A stretch of 64,000 bases of DNA from Streptosporangium brasiliense (GTDB taxonomy: Bacteria; Actinomycetota; Actinomycetes; Streptosporangiales; Streptosporangiaceae): assembly GCF_030811595.1 (NCBI RefSeq), contig NZ_JAUSRB010000002.1, forward strand, positions 2,542,001 to 2,606,000. The letters are read 5' to 3'. Shown here in pieces: positions 9,050 through 16,274 of this stretch. Made by a program: the position numbers and the translations under genes. Position 1 is the first letter of the stretch; every line of letters starts with the position of its first letter. Under the pieces are notes generated by a model. That model saw nothing but the letters and a program-made list of their open reading frames with translations, was not told the origin of the DNA and searched no databases.

Positions 9050-9158
9050 GAAGGTCCCTGGATCCCGTTATCAGCCCGCCCAAGGAGCCCCGGACCTCGT
9101 TACCAGCCTGCCCAAGGGGTCCCTGGACCTCCGTTACCAGTCCGTCCAAGGAGCCAGC
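9034..9158. repeat. Four-unit 32-34 bp tandem repeat at a gene end
   Basis: The motif TTAYCAGYCYGYCYAAG occurs at 9034, 9068, 9100 and 9134, giving periods of 34, 32 and 34. Linkers resemble GGTCCCTGGACCTC. The first copy is the last codons and stop of the DHFR-like gene; the fourth ends just before the DUF1801 ribosome binding site (AAGGAG). Confidence 0.9.
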
Positions 9159-9159
9159 G

Positions 9160-9519
9160 ATGACCAAGCCCGCCACCGTCACCGAGTACGCCGCCGCCCT
9201 CGACCCGGCCCTGCGCGAGATCGCCGAGAAGCTGCAGACCATCGTCGACACCGTGTTTCCTCAGGCGGGCGCGGTCTGGCACGGGCACCCGGTCTGGAGT
9301 CTCGGCCCGGCCCCGGGCAAGACCCCGGTGGCCTACTTCAAGGCCTACTCCTCCTACGTGACGTTCGGTTTGTGGCGAGGCCAAGAGATCTCCGACCCCT
9401 CCGGCCGCCTGGAGCCGGCCGCCAGGCAGATGGCCGCCGTCAGGCTCCGCACCCTGGCCGACATCGACCCCGACCTGTTCACCACGTGGTTGCGCCTGGC
9501 CCGTGACCTGGAAAACTGA
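9160..9519 (+). CDS. DUF1801 domain protein
   Basis: A 119-residue protein with the DUF1801/YdhG-like pattern: EYAAALDPALREIAEKLQTI, then AVWHGHPVWSLGPAPGKT, PVAYFKAYSSYVTFGLW and a C-terminal helix. These small folds may bind hydrophobic ligands, and function is unknown. The ATG at 9160 follows AAGGAGCCAGCG, which decides the start against the longer open frame. Its ribosome binding site lies in the last unit of the preceding tandem repeat. Confidence 0.78.
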   Translation: MTKPATVTEYAAALDPALREIAEKLQTIVDTVFPQAGAVWHGHPVWSLGPAPGKTPVAYFKAYSSYVTFGLWRGQEISDPSGRLEPAARQMAAVRLRTLADIDPDLFTTWLRLARDLEN

Positions 9520-9530
9520 CCGAGGCCCCC

Positions 9531-9563
9531 GAGCCCCGTCCCGGAGCATCCGGGGCGGGGCTC
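9531..9563 (+). terminator. Stem-loop behind DUF1801 gene
   Basis: A 15-bp stem (arms GAGCCCCGTCCCGGA and TCCGGGGCGGGGCTC, one G-U pair) closes a 3-base GCA loop 11 bp after the stop codon. No long T run follows; such hairpins are common in high-GC actinomycetes. Confidence 0.7.
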
Positions 9564-9716
9564 CGCCTTGTCGGCAGCCAGAACCCGTCTCTCACCGGGG
9601 CCCTTCGGCCTGCCGCGTCTCTCGGCCATTCTCTCCTCCTCGTCCTCCTCATTCTCCTTGTGTCGGTGGCCCTTGTCGCCGGGCCGGTGTCTGGCCGTTG
9701 TGGTGAGATATGCCGG

Positions 9717-10259
9717 ATGGAGCGCTTGAGGCAGTTGGTGGGCGAGATGCTGATCTACTGTTTTGTGGTCGTCCTGCTGACCGGAGGCTTCCTGGCCTTC
9801 TTCTACGTGCCCAGCGGCCAGACGGTGGCCTACAGCGGCTCCTACGAGCCCCTCCGGGGCACTCCCATGAGCGCCGCCTACAACTCGCTCCTGAACCTCA
9901 GCTTCGATGTGCGCGGCGGCCTGCGCATCCGGCAACTGCACCACACCTCCTCGGCCCTGCTCGTCCTTGGAACGGTTCTCTGGGCCCTGCTCGGACGGTT
10001 CCGATACGCCCTCGCGGCGCTGGGCCTGGGTGTGCTCACCGGCCTCTCCGGCTACGGAGCCGCCGACGACCTGCTGTCCGGGACCATCCTCGGGAAACTG
10101 CCCATCCCCATGTGGTACGGCCTGCACCTACTGGTGGTGCTGGCCATGGGCGCCGTATTGGTGATCTCCTCACGGAGGGAGGCCGCCAGGCAGCCTCGAA
10201 CGCCGGGCTTCATAGCCCTGAGCATCGGCCTCACCATTCTGATGATCTTCTACCTCTGA
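9717..10259 (+). CDS. Small cytochrome-b-like membrane protein
   Basis: A 180-residue protein with four or five hydrophobic segments. Its first 80 residues resemble the start of cytochrome b/QcrB: TGGFLAFFYVPS, GSYEPLRGTPMS, FDVRGGLRIRQLHH. One His pair (LHH) lines up with a haem-ligand region and another His lies in YGLHLLVV, suggesting a four-helix b-type haem core without the rest of cytochrome b. No Rieske or cytochrome c gene is near. Start ATG was chosen because the homology begins there. Confidence 0.6.
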   Translation: MERLRQLVGEMLIYCFVVVLLTGGFLAFFYVPSGQTVAYSGSYEPLRGTPMSAAYNSLLNLSFDVRGGLRIRQLHHTSSALLVLGTVLWALLGRFRYALAALGLGVLTGLSGYGAADDLLSGTILGKLPIPMWYGLHLLVVLAMGAVLVISSRREAARQPRTPGFIALSIGLTILMIFYL

Positions 10260-10722
10260 TCGCCCCCCGCTGAGGCGAGGACAGGCCTCCGTCCGCCCGC
10301 TCCGCAGCCTGGGCTGGTCCCTCGTGGAGGATCTGGTGGTCACCGGTGTGAATGCGGACGTCGGCCACGGTCACCGATGCCATGGGTCCAACGGAGGAAG
10401 TCCTGCTACGGCGATCGCCCAGCTCCGTACGGCTCTCCGCCGTCGCCACCGCCGGCGATCGTCACAACCCGGCAGTGTGCACCGCCATAGAGAAGCCAGC
10501 GACCTGAGCAAACCACCTCAAGCTCGGTACGCATATGGTTAGCGATCACTGGCCTACAACTGCGTCCAGTGGCCCTCGGCCCGCTGCCGGCGCAGCTGGA
10601 TCACCTCTTCCCGCTCGGAGTCAGTCAGCTCACCGTTGGCGTCCTGTGCACGGGCCAGGCGGTCCAACTGCATCCAGTCGGCCGTGCGCGCCGTACAGGC
10701 CGGGCTGAGCACGGGAGTGACA
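10260..10722. other. Intergenic stretch with a faint transposase-like remnant
   Basis: No convincing gene. On the minus strand about 10565-10705 a frame reads LTDSEREEVIQLRRQ, similar to the zipper region of IS3-type OrfA proteins. No start, stop pattern or partner OrfB is present, so this would be only a scrap. It may mark the left boundary of the older mobile element to its right. Confidence 0.3.
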
Positions 10723-11109
10723 TCACGCCGGGCTGGCGTGGGCGGCCAGGATGCGCCAGCCGTGCTCGCCGGTGTGGACCCAGGTGCGGGTGTAGCGCAG
10801 CCGCGAGGCGAACGGCGTGCCCGTGAACGTGCCCTCCAGCACGCCCAGGAAGCAGGTGACGCCGGTGGTGCCGGCGACGACCACGGTGAGGTCCTCCTGG
10901 ACGAGCTTGGTCATGACCTGCCTACGCGAGCGGTGGTTGTCGAGGTCGAGCTGCTTGGCCTGCGGGTGGCACGCGCCGTCCGGCGGGCCGGTGAAGACGA
11001 GTCGCTCGTCGAGTAGCCGGTCGAGCTCCTCGACGTCTCCGGCGAGCATCGCCGCCTGCAGACGGCGTTCGGCCTTGTACAGCTCATCGGTGAGGGTGTG
11101 CTCGGCCAT
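10723..11109 (-). CDS. NTF2-like/SnoaL-like (DUF4440) protein
   Basis: A 128-residue protein with the cone-shaped NTF2-like pattern: LYKAERRLQAAMLAGDVEEL, DRLLDERLVFTGPPDG, and a final strand WRILAAHAS. Members act as small isomerases, hydrolases or ligand binders. Substrate unknown. It is 88 bp downstream of the Nudix gene in the same direction and may be co-transcribed with it and the XRE gene. Confidence 0.72.
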   Translation of the reverse strand: MAEHTLTDELYKAERRLQAAMLAGDVEELDRLLDERLVFTGPPDGACHPQAKQLDLDNHRSRRQVMTKLVQEDLTVVVAGTTGVTCFLGVLEGTFTGTPFASRLRYTRTWVHTGEHGWRILAAHASPA

Positions 11110-11197
11110 GGGATCGCCTTCCAGGGTGAGGAACCGTTCGGGGACGTGTGGGCAAAGGTGCCTCGGGTCGCCGTGCAGCCCGTCGGCGTGAGCTCGT

Positions 11198-11674
11198 TCA
11201 CCCGATGTACGGGCTGGCGGCGTTGTCGAGGAAGTGCCCGAGCCGCAGGCGCATCGACCGGTCCATGGCCAGCGAGTCGACCTCGTCGCGGGGCGCCCAC
11301 CGCACCTCGCGTGGCTCGTCGCTCGGCGTCGGCTCGCCGGCTATCGCGCGGCCGGTCAGCACGATGGCGAACTCTTGACGGGCCTCGCTGTTGGAGGTGT
11401 AGAGGATGACATGCCGGGGGTCGGTGTAGGTGCCGACGAGACCGGTGATCTCACACCGGATTCCGGTCTCCTCCAGTGCCTCGCGGATGGTCCTATCCGG
11501 CAGTGACTCGCCCAGGTCGATCGCGCCGCCCGGCACGGCCCAGTTGTCATTGTCCGACCGGCGGATCATCAGGATCTCGCTCGCTTCGTTGGTGACCACG
11601 ACGTTCACGGATGGCACCAGGCTGTTGGGTGCGGGGGCGTCCGGGGCGTCGTGGAAATCGATGCGGTAGGCCAC
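11198..11674 (-). CDS. Nudix hydrolase, Pif-like (older element copy)
   Basis: A 158-residue Nudix protein. The Nudix box is complete: GAIDLGESLPDRTIREALEE followed by TGIRCE. It is close to a second 158-residue Nudix protein at 54536-55012 (about four fifths identical by eye). The related pSAM2 protein Pif, which blocks redundant transfer of that element, also carries a Nudix motif, so an element-immunity role is possible. It begins 3 bp after the XRE gene stop, so the two are probably one transcript. Confidence 0.85.
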   Translation of the reverse strand: MAYRIDFHDAPDAPAPNSLVPSVNVVVTNEASEILMIRRSDNDNWAVPGGAIDLGESLPDRTIREALEETGIRCEITGLVGTYTDPRHVILYTSNSEARQEFAIVLTGRAIAGEPTPSDEPREVRWAPRDEVDSLAMDRSMRLRLGHFLDNAASPYIG

Positions 11675-11676
11675 GA

Positions 11677-12417
11677 TCAGGACCCTGCGAGAGTGGCGCC
11701 GGCCCAGACGTTTTCGAAACTCTCCATATAGGTCGAGACCATGTCTCCGCCCAGCACCTTACGTAGGTGCATGACCGGAGCATCGGCGGCGAACTTGCCG
11801 TAGACATGGGCGTTGACGAGAAGCTGATCGTCTCCGCGGTAGATGGAGTTGTACAGGATCGTGTGGTGCAGCCGTATCTCGATGCCGTCGATCTGCCTCA
11901 GCGGGCGGTAGAGCGTCAGAGCCATCCGGGTCTGCGCGGCCATGCCCTCACCGACGCCTCCGTCAGCCCCACGCTGGGCGGCCTCAAGCGCGTCCGGGTC
12001 ACCCAGCAGGATGCGCACCCGTATACCGGCCTTGGCCTTCTCTGTGAACGTCCGCATGATGCCGGTGTCCTGAGCGATGAAGATGCCGCTGTAAACCAGC
12101 ACACCGATCTCTCGTTCGGCTTGTGTGAACAGACGTCCCCAGGCGTCCCTGGGGACGGCCCAGCGATGCGGGTAGACGGTGATGATCTCGCTCTCGGACG
12201 CGGCGGCCACCTGCTGAGGCGTCAGCGCCTCGGGCCACAGGTATCTCTCGTCCATTTCCAGGAACGAAGCCACTGCGTAACGGTGCTTTCGGTACGGCGT
12301 GCGGTCCTTGGTGATCCACCGCTCCACCGTTTTCGGGTCGACCGCAATCGCCTCGGCCAGTTCGGCCACCGATGTCCCGCGTTCGAGAAGGGCTACCCGC
12401 AGCCGCTCGTTCGCCAT
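11677..12417 (-). CDS. XRE-family regulator with DUF5919-like C-terminal domain
   Basis: About 246 residues. Residues 1-60 form an HTH: RLRVALLERGTSVAELAEAI, VDPKTVERWITKDRTPYRKH. The rest is a larger domain with VYPHRWAVPRDAWGRL, RVRILLGDPD and a C-terminal ILYNSIYRGDDQLLVN. It resembles the phospholipase-D-like or ligand-sensing region (DUF5919) seen in AICE regulators. The ATG at 12417 has AGGTGAG directly before it, so I prefer it to the longer frame from 12501. An 11-bp inverted repeat lies just upstream and could be its operator. Confidence 0.78.
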   Translation of the reverse strand: MANERLRVALLERGTSVAELAEAIAVDPKTVERWITKDRTPYRKHRYAVASFLEMDERYLWPEALTPQQVAAASESEIITVYPHRWAVPRDAWGRLFTQAEREIGVLVYSGIFIAQDTGIMRTFTEKAKAGIRVRILLGDPDALEAAQRGADGGVGEGMAAQTRMALTLYRPLRQIDGIEIRLHHTILYNSIYRGDDQLLVNAHVYGKFAADAPVMHLRKVLGGDMVSTYMESFENVWAGATLAGS

Positions 12418-12434
12418 CTCACCTGCCCGTAGAG

Positions 12435-12474
12435 GGGACGTCCGGGGACCTGGCAATCGTAGACCGGACGTCCC
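12435..12474. promoter_or_regulatory. Inverted repeat upstream of XRE regulator
   Basis: GGGACGTCCGG at 12435-12445 is the exact reverse complement of CCGGACGTCCC at 12464-12474; each contains the palindrome GGACGTCC. The pair lies 18-57 bp before the regulator start, where an autoregulatory operator would be expected. Confidence 0.55.
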
Positions 12475-12570
12475 GAACATGTCCCATCCTGTAGTGATCA
12501 CGTCCTAACTCCTTGTCGCACTCTCGGTATCGCAAGGCACCACCGGCAGCGACCGAGAGGAGAGTCGACA

Positions 12571-12786
12571 GTGATCAATCACATCAAGCCGATCGACGAG
12601 ACCCCCGCCTGCGAGTGCGGCGCGGCCCTGGAGCGGGGGCGATTCCTCTGCCTCAAGTGCCGAGCCGGGGACCGCTGGGTGTGGCGTCAGGCGGCCCAGC
12701 GCAGGACGACCACGAGGAACGAGCAGTCCCGGCGTCCGGCGAACCGTCCGCGCGGCATCGTCGAGGCGGGGGTGATCTGGACGTGA
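12571..12786 (+). CDS. Small zinc-ribbon-like AICE protein
   Basis: A 71-residue protein with CECGAALERGRFLCLKCRAG, a CxC...CxxC arrangement that probably binds zinc. Basic C-terminal half. The GTG follows GAGAGGAGAG. Small Cys-rich ORFs of this kind are common in actinomycete conjugative elements; function unknown. Its stop overlaps the next start. Confidence 0.6.
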   Translation: MINHIKPIDETPACECGAALERGRFLCLKCRAGDRWVWRQAAQRRTTTRNEQSRRPANRPRGIVEAGVIWT

Positions 12787-12989
12787 CCGCGATCCTCCTG
12801 ATCATCGGTCTCATGCTCGGCGCGACCGTACTCGTCGGCTATGTGCTCGTCCTGGTCGGGATGCGCCAGGAGGACCGGCGGATGCGCCTGGCCGACGTCC
12901 CTCCCAGCCGCGCGGCGGGCCTGGCCCGGCGAGTCACCGGCTGCCACATCATCGTGGAGCGTGCCCGGCCGCAGGCGACGGAGCGGTGA
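12783..12989 (+). CDS. Small membrane protein with integrase-derived C-terminus
   Basis: A 68-residue product from GTG 12783. Residues 2-23 are a single hydrophobic segment (AILLIIGLMLGATVLVGYVL) followed by a charged RQEDRRMRL tail. The last about 15 residues, IIVERARPQATER, match the integrase sequence IILERARPQANKR at 54020-54050. The original 3' end was therefore replaced by integrase DNA through a deletion. Whether the fusion is functional is doubtful. Confidence 0.55.
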   Translation: MTAILLIIGLMLGATVLVGYVLVLVGMRQEDRRMRLADVPPSRAAGLARRVTGCHIIVERARPQATER

Positions 12990-13452
12990 ACCAACTCGGG
13001 GGAGACCCACGAGTCCCGCGGCCTCAAGCACCGGGCGCACAAGGAGACACGAGAGATTCCGATTCCGCCCGTTCTCATGGCCATTCTTCGCGAGCACATT
13101 GAGACCTACGGCACGGCGAAGGATGGCAGGCTGTTCCGTACGGCCAATGACGGGTCCTACTCCAGTTCGGCACACTCCTACGTCTGGCAGGGGGGCGCGA
13201 AAGTACGTCTGGCAGGAGGCGCGAAAGCTCGCCCTGACTCCGGCTCAGGCGGAGTCGTCGTTGGCCGCTCAACCGTACGACCTGCGCCACGCGGCCGTGT
13301 CGCTCTGGCTGAACGTAGGCGTGCCGGCCACCGAGGTGGCCAAGCGTGCCGGTCACAGTGTGGACGTTCTGCTGCGGGTTTACGCCAAGTGCATGGGCGG
13401 CCAGCAGGACCTCATCAACGGAAAGATCAACAACGCTCTCGATGGCGAATAG
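12944..13452 (+). pseudogene. 3' fragment of a tyrosine integrase
   Basis: This segment is homologous to codons near the end of the intact integrase at 53121-54491: ETHESRGLKHRAHKETREIP, then DGRLFRT, SYSSSAHSYVWQ. A 24-25 bp tandem duplication shifts the frame, which resumes with YDLRHAAVSLWLNVGVPATE and AKRAGHSVDVLLRVYAKC. The active-site region with the last Arg/His and the nucleophile Tyr is present, but the N-terminal two thirds are missing. It is a remnant of an older element. Confidence 0.85.
13179..13227. repeat. 24-25 bp tandem duplication inside the integrase remnant
   Basis: TACGTCTGGCAGG followed by GGCGCGAAAG occurs at 13179-13203 and 13204-13227. The copies differ by one base in a G run and by an A/G change. 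It causes the frameshift of the integrase remnant. Confidence 0.9.
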
Positions 13453-13467
13453 ATCGGTTGATGACAC

Positions 13468-13490
13468 AAGCCTCGGCGTTACCGGGGCTT
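13468..13490 (+). terminator. Intrinsic terminator behind the integrase remnant
   Basis: AAGCCTCGG and CCGGGGCTT form a 9-bp stem around CGTTA, followed by TTTATCTTT. It lies 15 bp behind the remnant's stop. The intact integrase at 54491 has a similarly placed hairpin. Confidence 0.75.
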
Positions 13491-13620
13491 TTATCTTTCT
13501 ACACGAGAAAGCAGGGTGAGCGGACTCCGTCCTTCCTCGACGGGCGCCGTCCGTCGAGAGGAAGAGCTGGCCGAGAAGTGGGTGGACCGTCGTGAGATGC
13601 GATCTTAAGATTCGGATCTT

Positions 13621-14121
13621 GTGACCTATGACATCTATTTCGGGCGTCCTCGCGCGGATGGAGCCGAGCTTGAATCGGTGCCGGTAGACCTTGAGGAGGC
13701 TGATGACGAGCCTCGTCCGGTCCATCTCACCGCGGAGCAGAGAGCCATATGGGACCGGGTCGTCCATCGTGCCGTCGAAGAGCTCGGGCACGTGGAGACC
13801 GAGGAGTACATGTCAGGTCCTGTCTTGCGGTACGAGGGGCCTCGCGGTGTTTTCCAGCTCGACTATTCCGGGGACTCTGCCTATATGGAGATCCCTTACT
13901 GGTATTTGAGGGACGAGGCTCTCGCTGTTCTGGCCGCCGCCTACCACCTCGGTCGCATCCTCGAAGAGGAGAGCGGCCTGGAGGGGGAGGACCTTCAGCT
14001 CGGCCGGCGCATCACGGCGGGAGATCCTCGCCCGGCTGCCGTCCAGATGGGGGCCATCACCCAGTGGACACGCGAGAGCTTGGGGCTGACGCCGGGACCG
14101 GTGGCGGAAGCAGGTCCATGA
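13621..14121 (+). CDS. Hypothetical acidic protein
   Basis: A 166-residue protein from GTG 13621. It starts MTYDIYFGRPRADG and has a central VLRYEGPRGVFQLDYSGDSAYMEIP and a helical C-terminus. The pattern of an acidic, single-domain protein with Tyr-rich strands recalls small immunity-type proteins (SUKH or Imm groups), but I cannot assign a family. It lies between the integrase remnant and the left att copy, so it belongs to the older element or its flank. No toxin gene is adjacent. Confidence 0.55.
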   Translation: MTYDIYFGRPRADGAELESVPVDLEEADDEPRPVHLTAEQRAIWDRVVHRAVEELGHVETEEYMSGPVLRYEGPRGVFQLDYSGDSAYMEIPYWYLRDEALAVLAAAYHLGRILEEESGLEGEDLQLGRRITAGDPRPAAVQMGAITQWTRESLGLTPGPVAEAGP

Positions 14122-14174
14122 TCGTCCCGCGCATGTCCCGCAGGTGCTGACCTACGGCTGCCTATGGTGGCACT
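14119..14174. repeat. att-flank (arm-type) repeat, copy 1
   Basis: Contains TCCCGCGCATGTCCCGC followed by GCTGACCTACGGCTGCCTA. Related copies lie at 14358-14428 and 58145-58198. This one is 123 bp before the left 49-bp core, nearly the same distance as copy 3 is before the right core. It could be an integrase or Xis arm-binding region. Confidence 0.65.
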
Positions 14175-14241
14175 CAGTAGCATGTGATCGCCAAGAGAGG
14201 GCGTGCTGAACCCCAGGTCAGAGGCTCAACGGCTGGTCAGA

Positions 14242-14290
14242 AGAGTGCCCCCGGCATGATTCGAACATGCGACACCCGCTTTAGGAGAGC
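14242..14290. other. Left attachment site: 49-bp copy of tRNA-Arg 3' part
   Basis: These 49 bases are identical to 58267-58315. They correspond to the tRNA-Arg(CCU) sequence from the anticodon stem to the 3' end, read on the minus strand. The rest of the tRNA is missing here, so this is the 3' fragment left on the far side of an integrated element. Together with the right copy it bounds a 44-kb island. Confidence 0.92.
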
Positions 14291-14357
14291 AGGCACCACA
14301 TCGCCCCCGCGCATAACTTGACGTGCTCAAACGCACTGTGTAGCGCGCATGGTTTGT

Positions 14358-14428
14358 GTGATCATCCCGCGCATGTCCCGCGTCCTGCTGAAACGTCGAT
14401 GCTCTATCCGAGGGCTGCCATGCGGTGG
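14358..14428. repeat. att-flank repeat, copy 2 (inside island)
   Basis: ATCATCCCGCGCATGTCCCGC at 14361-14381 differs by one base from copy 1, and GGGCTGCCATGCGGTGG follows in degraded form. It is on the island side of the left core, so attL has related arms on both sides. TGCTCTATCC nearby also recalls the 5' half of the tRNA. Confidence 0.55.
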
Positions 14429-14522
14429 AGAAGTTGCTTGATCACGTTCGTGGATGTATCCCCGTCGGCGTAACTCATCGTCCCAGCCATTTTGTCGGTG
14501 CGATGCCCCAAGATGTTTGGCT

Positions 14523-16151
14523 ATGCCCCCCAGAAGAGATCCGCATGAGGCCGCTGCTCGGATGCTGATGGCCGGGCTTGAACCTCTCGATCCTTATCCA
14601 GGCAGCGGCAAGCCGTGGCGATGTCGATGTGTGACCTGTGAGAAGGAGGTCACACCCCGCTTTGACGGCATTCTGCGGGGGCAGGGCGGGTGCCGGCACT
14701 GCGCTGGTAACGCACCCATCATCCCGGAGGTGGCCGTGGCAATCATGCTCAAGGCCGGGATGGAACCTCTCGACCCTTATCCAGGTACCCATGAGCCATG
14801 GCGATGCCGATGCACGAGTTGCGGCCAAGAAGCCTCGCCTCGACTCAACCATATCCAGCGAGGAGTTGGCTGTCGGAACTGTAGCGGTTATGCGCCCATT
14901 GGGGCAGAGCTGGCGGTGAAGCAGATGCTCGCTGCCGGTTTCGAGCCTCTCGACCCCTCCTCGGGCAATTCCACGAAGCCATGGCGAAGCCGGTGCACAG
15001 CCTTCGGGCATGAGTCGGCCCCCCGACTCAGCGACATCAGACGGCGTGGCAGTGGCTGTCGAGATTGTGCCTCTAACGCCCCAGTCGATCCGCTAATGGC
15101 GGTGAGGGACATGCACAAGGTCGGACTGGAACCCCTAGAGCCTTACCCAGGGACCAAGGAGCCGTGGCGGTGTCGATGCACAGTTTGCGGCCAAGAGGTC
15201 ACACCGCGTCTTGGTGACATCCGGCAAGGCCAGGGCGGATGCCGGTACTGCGCCGGGAACGGCGTCGCCCCTCAGGCGGCGATGAAGTTAATGCGGGATG
15301 CTGGGGTGGACCCCCTTGATCCTTATCCAGGCAGTAAAGAGCCGTGGCGATGCAAGTGCATGAACTGCGGAAAGACGGTCACGCCCTGCTTCAACCGTGT
15401 CCAGCAGGGCCAAGGCGGCTGTCGGTACTGCTCTGGGACAGCCCCGGTTGACCCGCAGACTGCGGTGGAGGACATGAACGCTGCCGGGTTTGAACCCCTA
15501 GAGCCCTACCCGGGCGCCAGCTGGACATGGAAGTCACAGTGTTTGGACTGCGGAAAGGTGTCCCATCCGCGCCTTTCCACTGTTCGTCGAGGACACCGCT
15601 GCCAGCACTGCGCTGGCAATGCCCTCCTCGACTCCGAACTCGCAGCTGCGAAGATGCGGGAAGCCGGGCTGGAACCTCTAGTCCCTTATCCAGGAAGCCG
15701 CTCTCCCTGGCGCTGTCGATGCTTAACCTGCGACAACGTCGTGGCCCCAGAATATGGCAACATCCGGCAGGGGCAGGGAGGTTGCCTCTACTGCCGTCCG
15801 GCTGGCCCGGCCCCTGGCGCACCTGCCCTCGTGTACGTCATCACCCACGAAGAACACGAAGCTGGGAAGATCGGTATCACAGGCTTAACAACGCGGACTG
15901 ACCGGCTTGCAGCCCATGAACGCAATGGCTGGACGCGGCACGAGGACAAGCTTTACCGAGTGGAAACGGGTACTGAAGCGAGACGGATCGAACAGGCAGT
16001 CATGAAGATCCTTCGCGACGTATACGGCATTCCACCGTTCCTGACCAGGCGGGAGATGCCAAACGGATGGACGGAGACGTTCGATCTGCAGGAGGTTCGG
16101 GCAATAGAGGTATGGCGGCTCGTCCAAGACACTGCATGTTCTAGAAGGTGA
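14523..16151 (+). CDS. Seven zinc-ribbon repeats plus GIY-YIG-like nuclease domain
   Basis: About 542 residues. Residues 15-430 are seven repeats of about 60 residues, each with EPLxPYPG, W(R/K)CxCxxC, a P-x-h-x-x-I segment, then G(G)CxxC and a linker helix ending in (M)xxAG. Each has four Cys (CxC...C / CxxC) fit for zinc; repeat 3 has lost one Cys. From about residue 433 a GIY-YIG-like domain follows: VYVITHEEHEAGKIGITG, RLAAHERNGW and RIEQAVMKIL with the expected Arg and Glu. I take ATG 14523, not 14454, because the paralogue behind it starts at the same place in the repeat. The likely role is nucleic-acid binding and cutting. I know of no described system. Confidence 0.72.
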   Translation: MPPRRDPHEAAARMLMAGLEPLDPYPGSGKPWRCRCVTCEKEVTPRFDGILRGQGGCRHCAGNAPIIPEVAVAIMLKAGMEPLDPYPGTHEPWRCRCTSCGQEASPRLNHIQRGVGCRNCSGYAPIGAELAVKQMLAAGFEPLDPSSGNSTKPWRSRCTAFGHESAPRLSDIRRRGSGCRDCASNAPVDPLMAVRDMHKVGLEPLEPYPGTKEPWRCRCTVCGQEVTPRLGDIRQGQGGCRYCAGNGVAPQAAMKLMRDAGVDPLDPYPGSKEPWRCKCMNCGKTVTPCFNRVQQGQGGCRYCSGTAPVDPQTAVEDMNAAGFEPLEPYPGASWTWKSQCLDCGKVSHPRLSTVRRGHRCQHCAGNALLDSELAAAKMREAGLEPLVPYPGSRSPWRCRCLTCDNVVAPEYGNIRQGQGGCLYCRPAGPAPGAPALVYVITHEEHEAGKIGITGLTTRTDRLAAHERNGWTRHEDKLYRVETGTEARRIEQAVMKILRDVYGIPPFLTRREMPNGWTETFDLQEVRAIEVWRLVQDTACSRR

Positions 16152-16274
16152 CGACGAGTATGCATCCTCACCTGCTTCCTGGACTCATCGTCCAGATGGA
16201 AACCTGAGTGATTTGCTGAGGCGGTAGCTTCCAAAATCGCATGATCTTGTCCTGGTTCATGCAATAGTTCCGCC

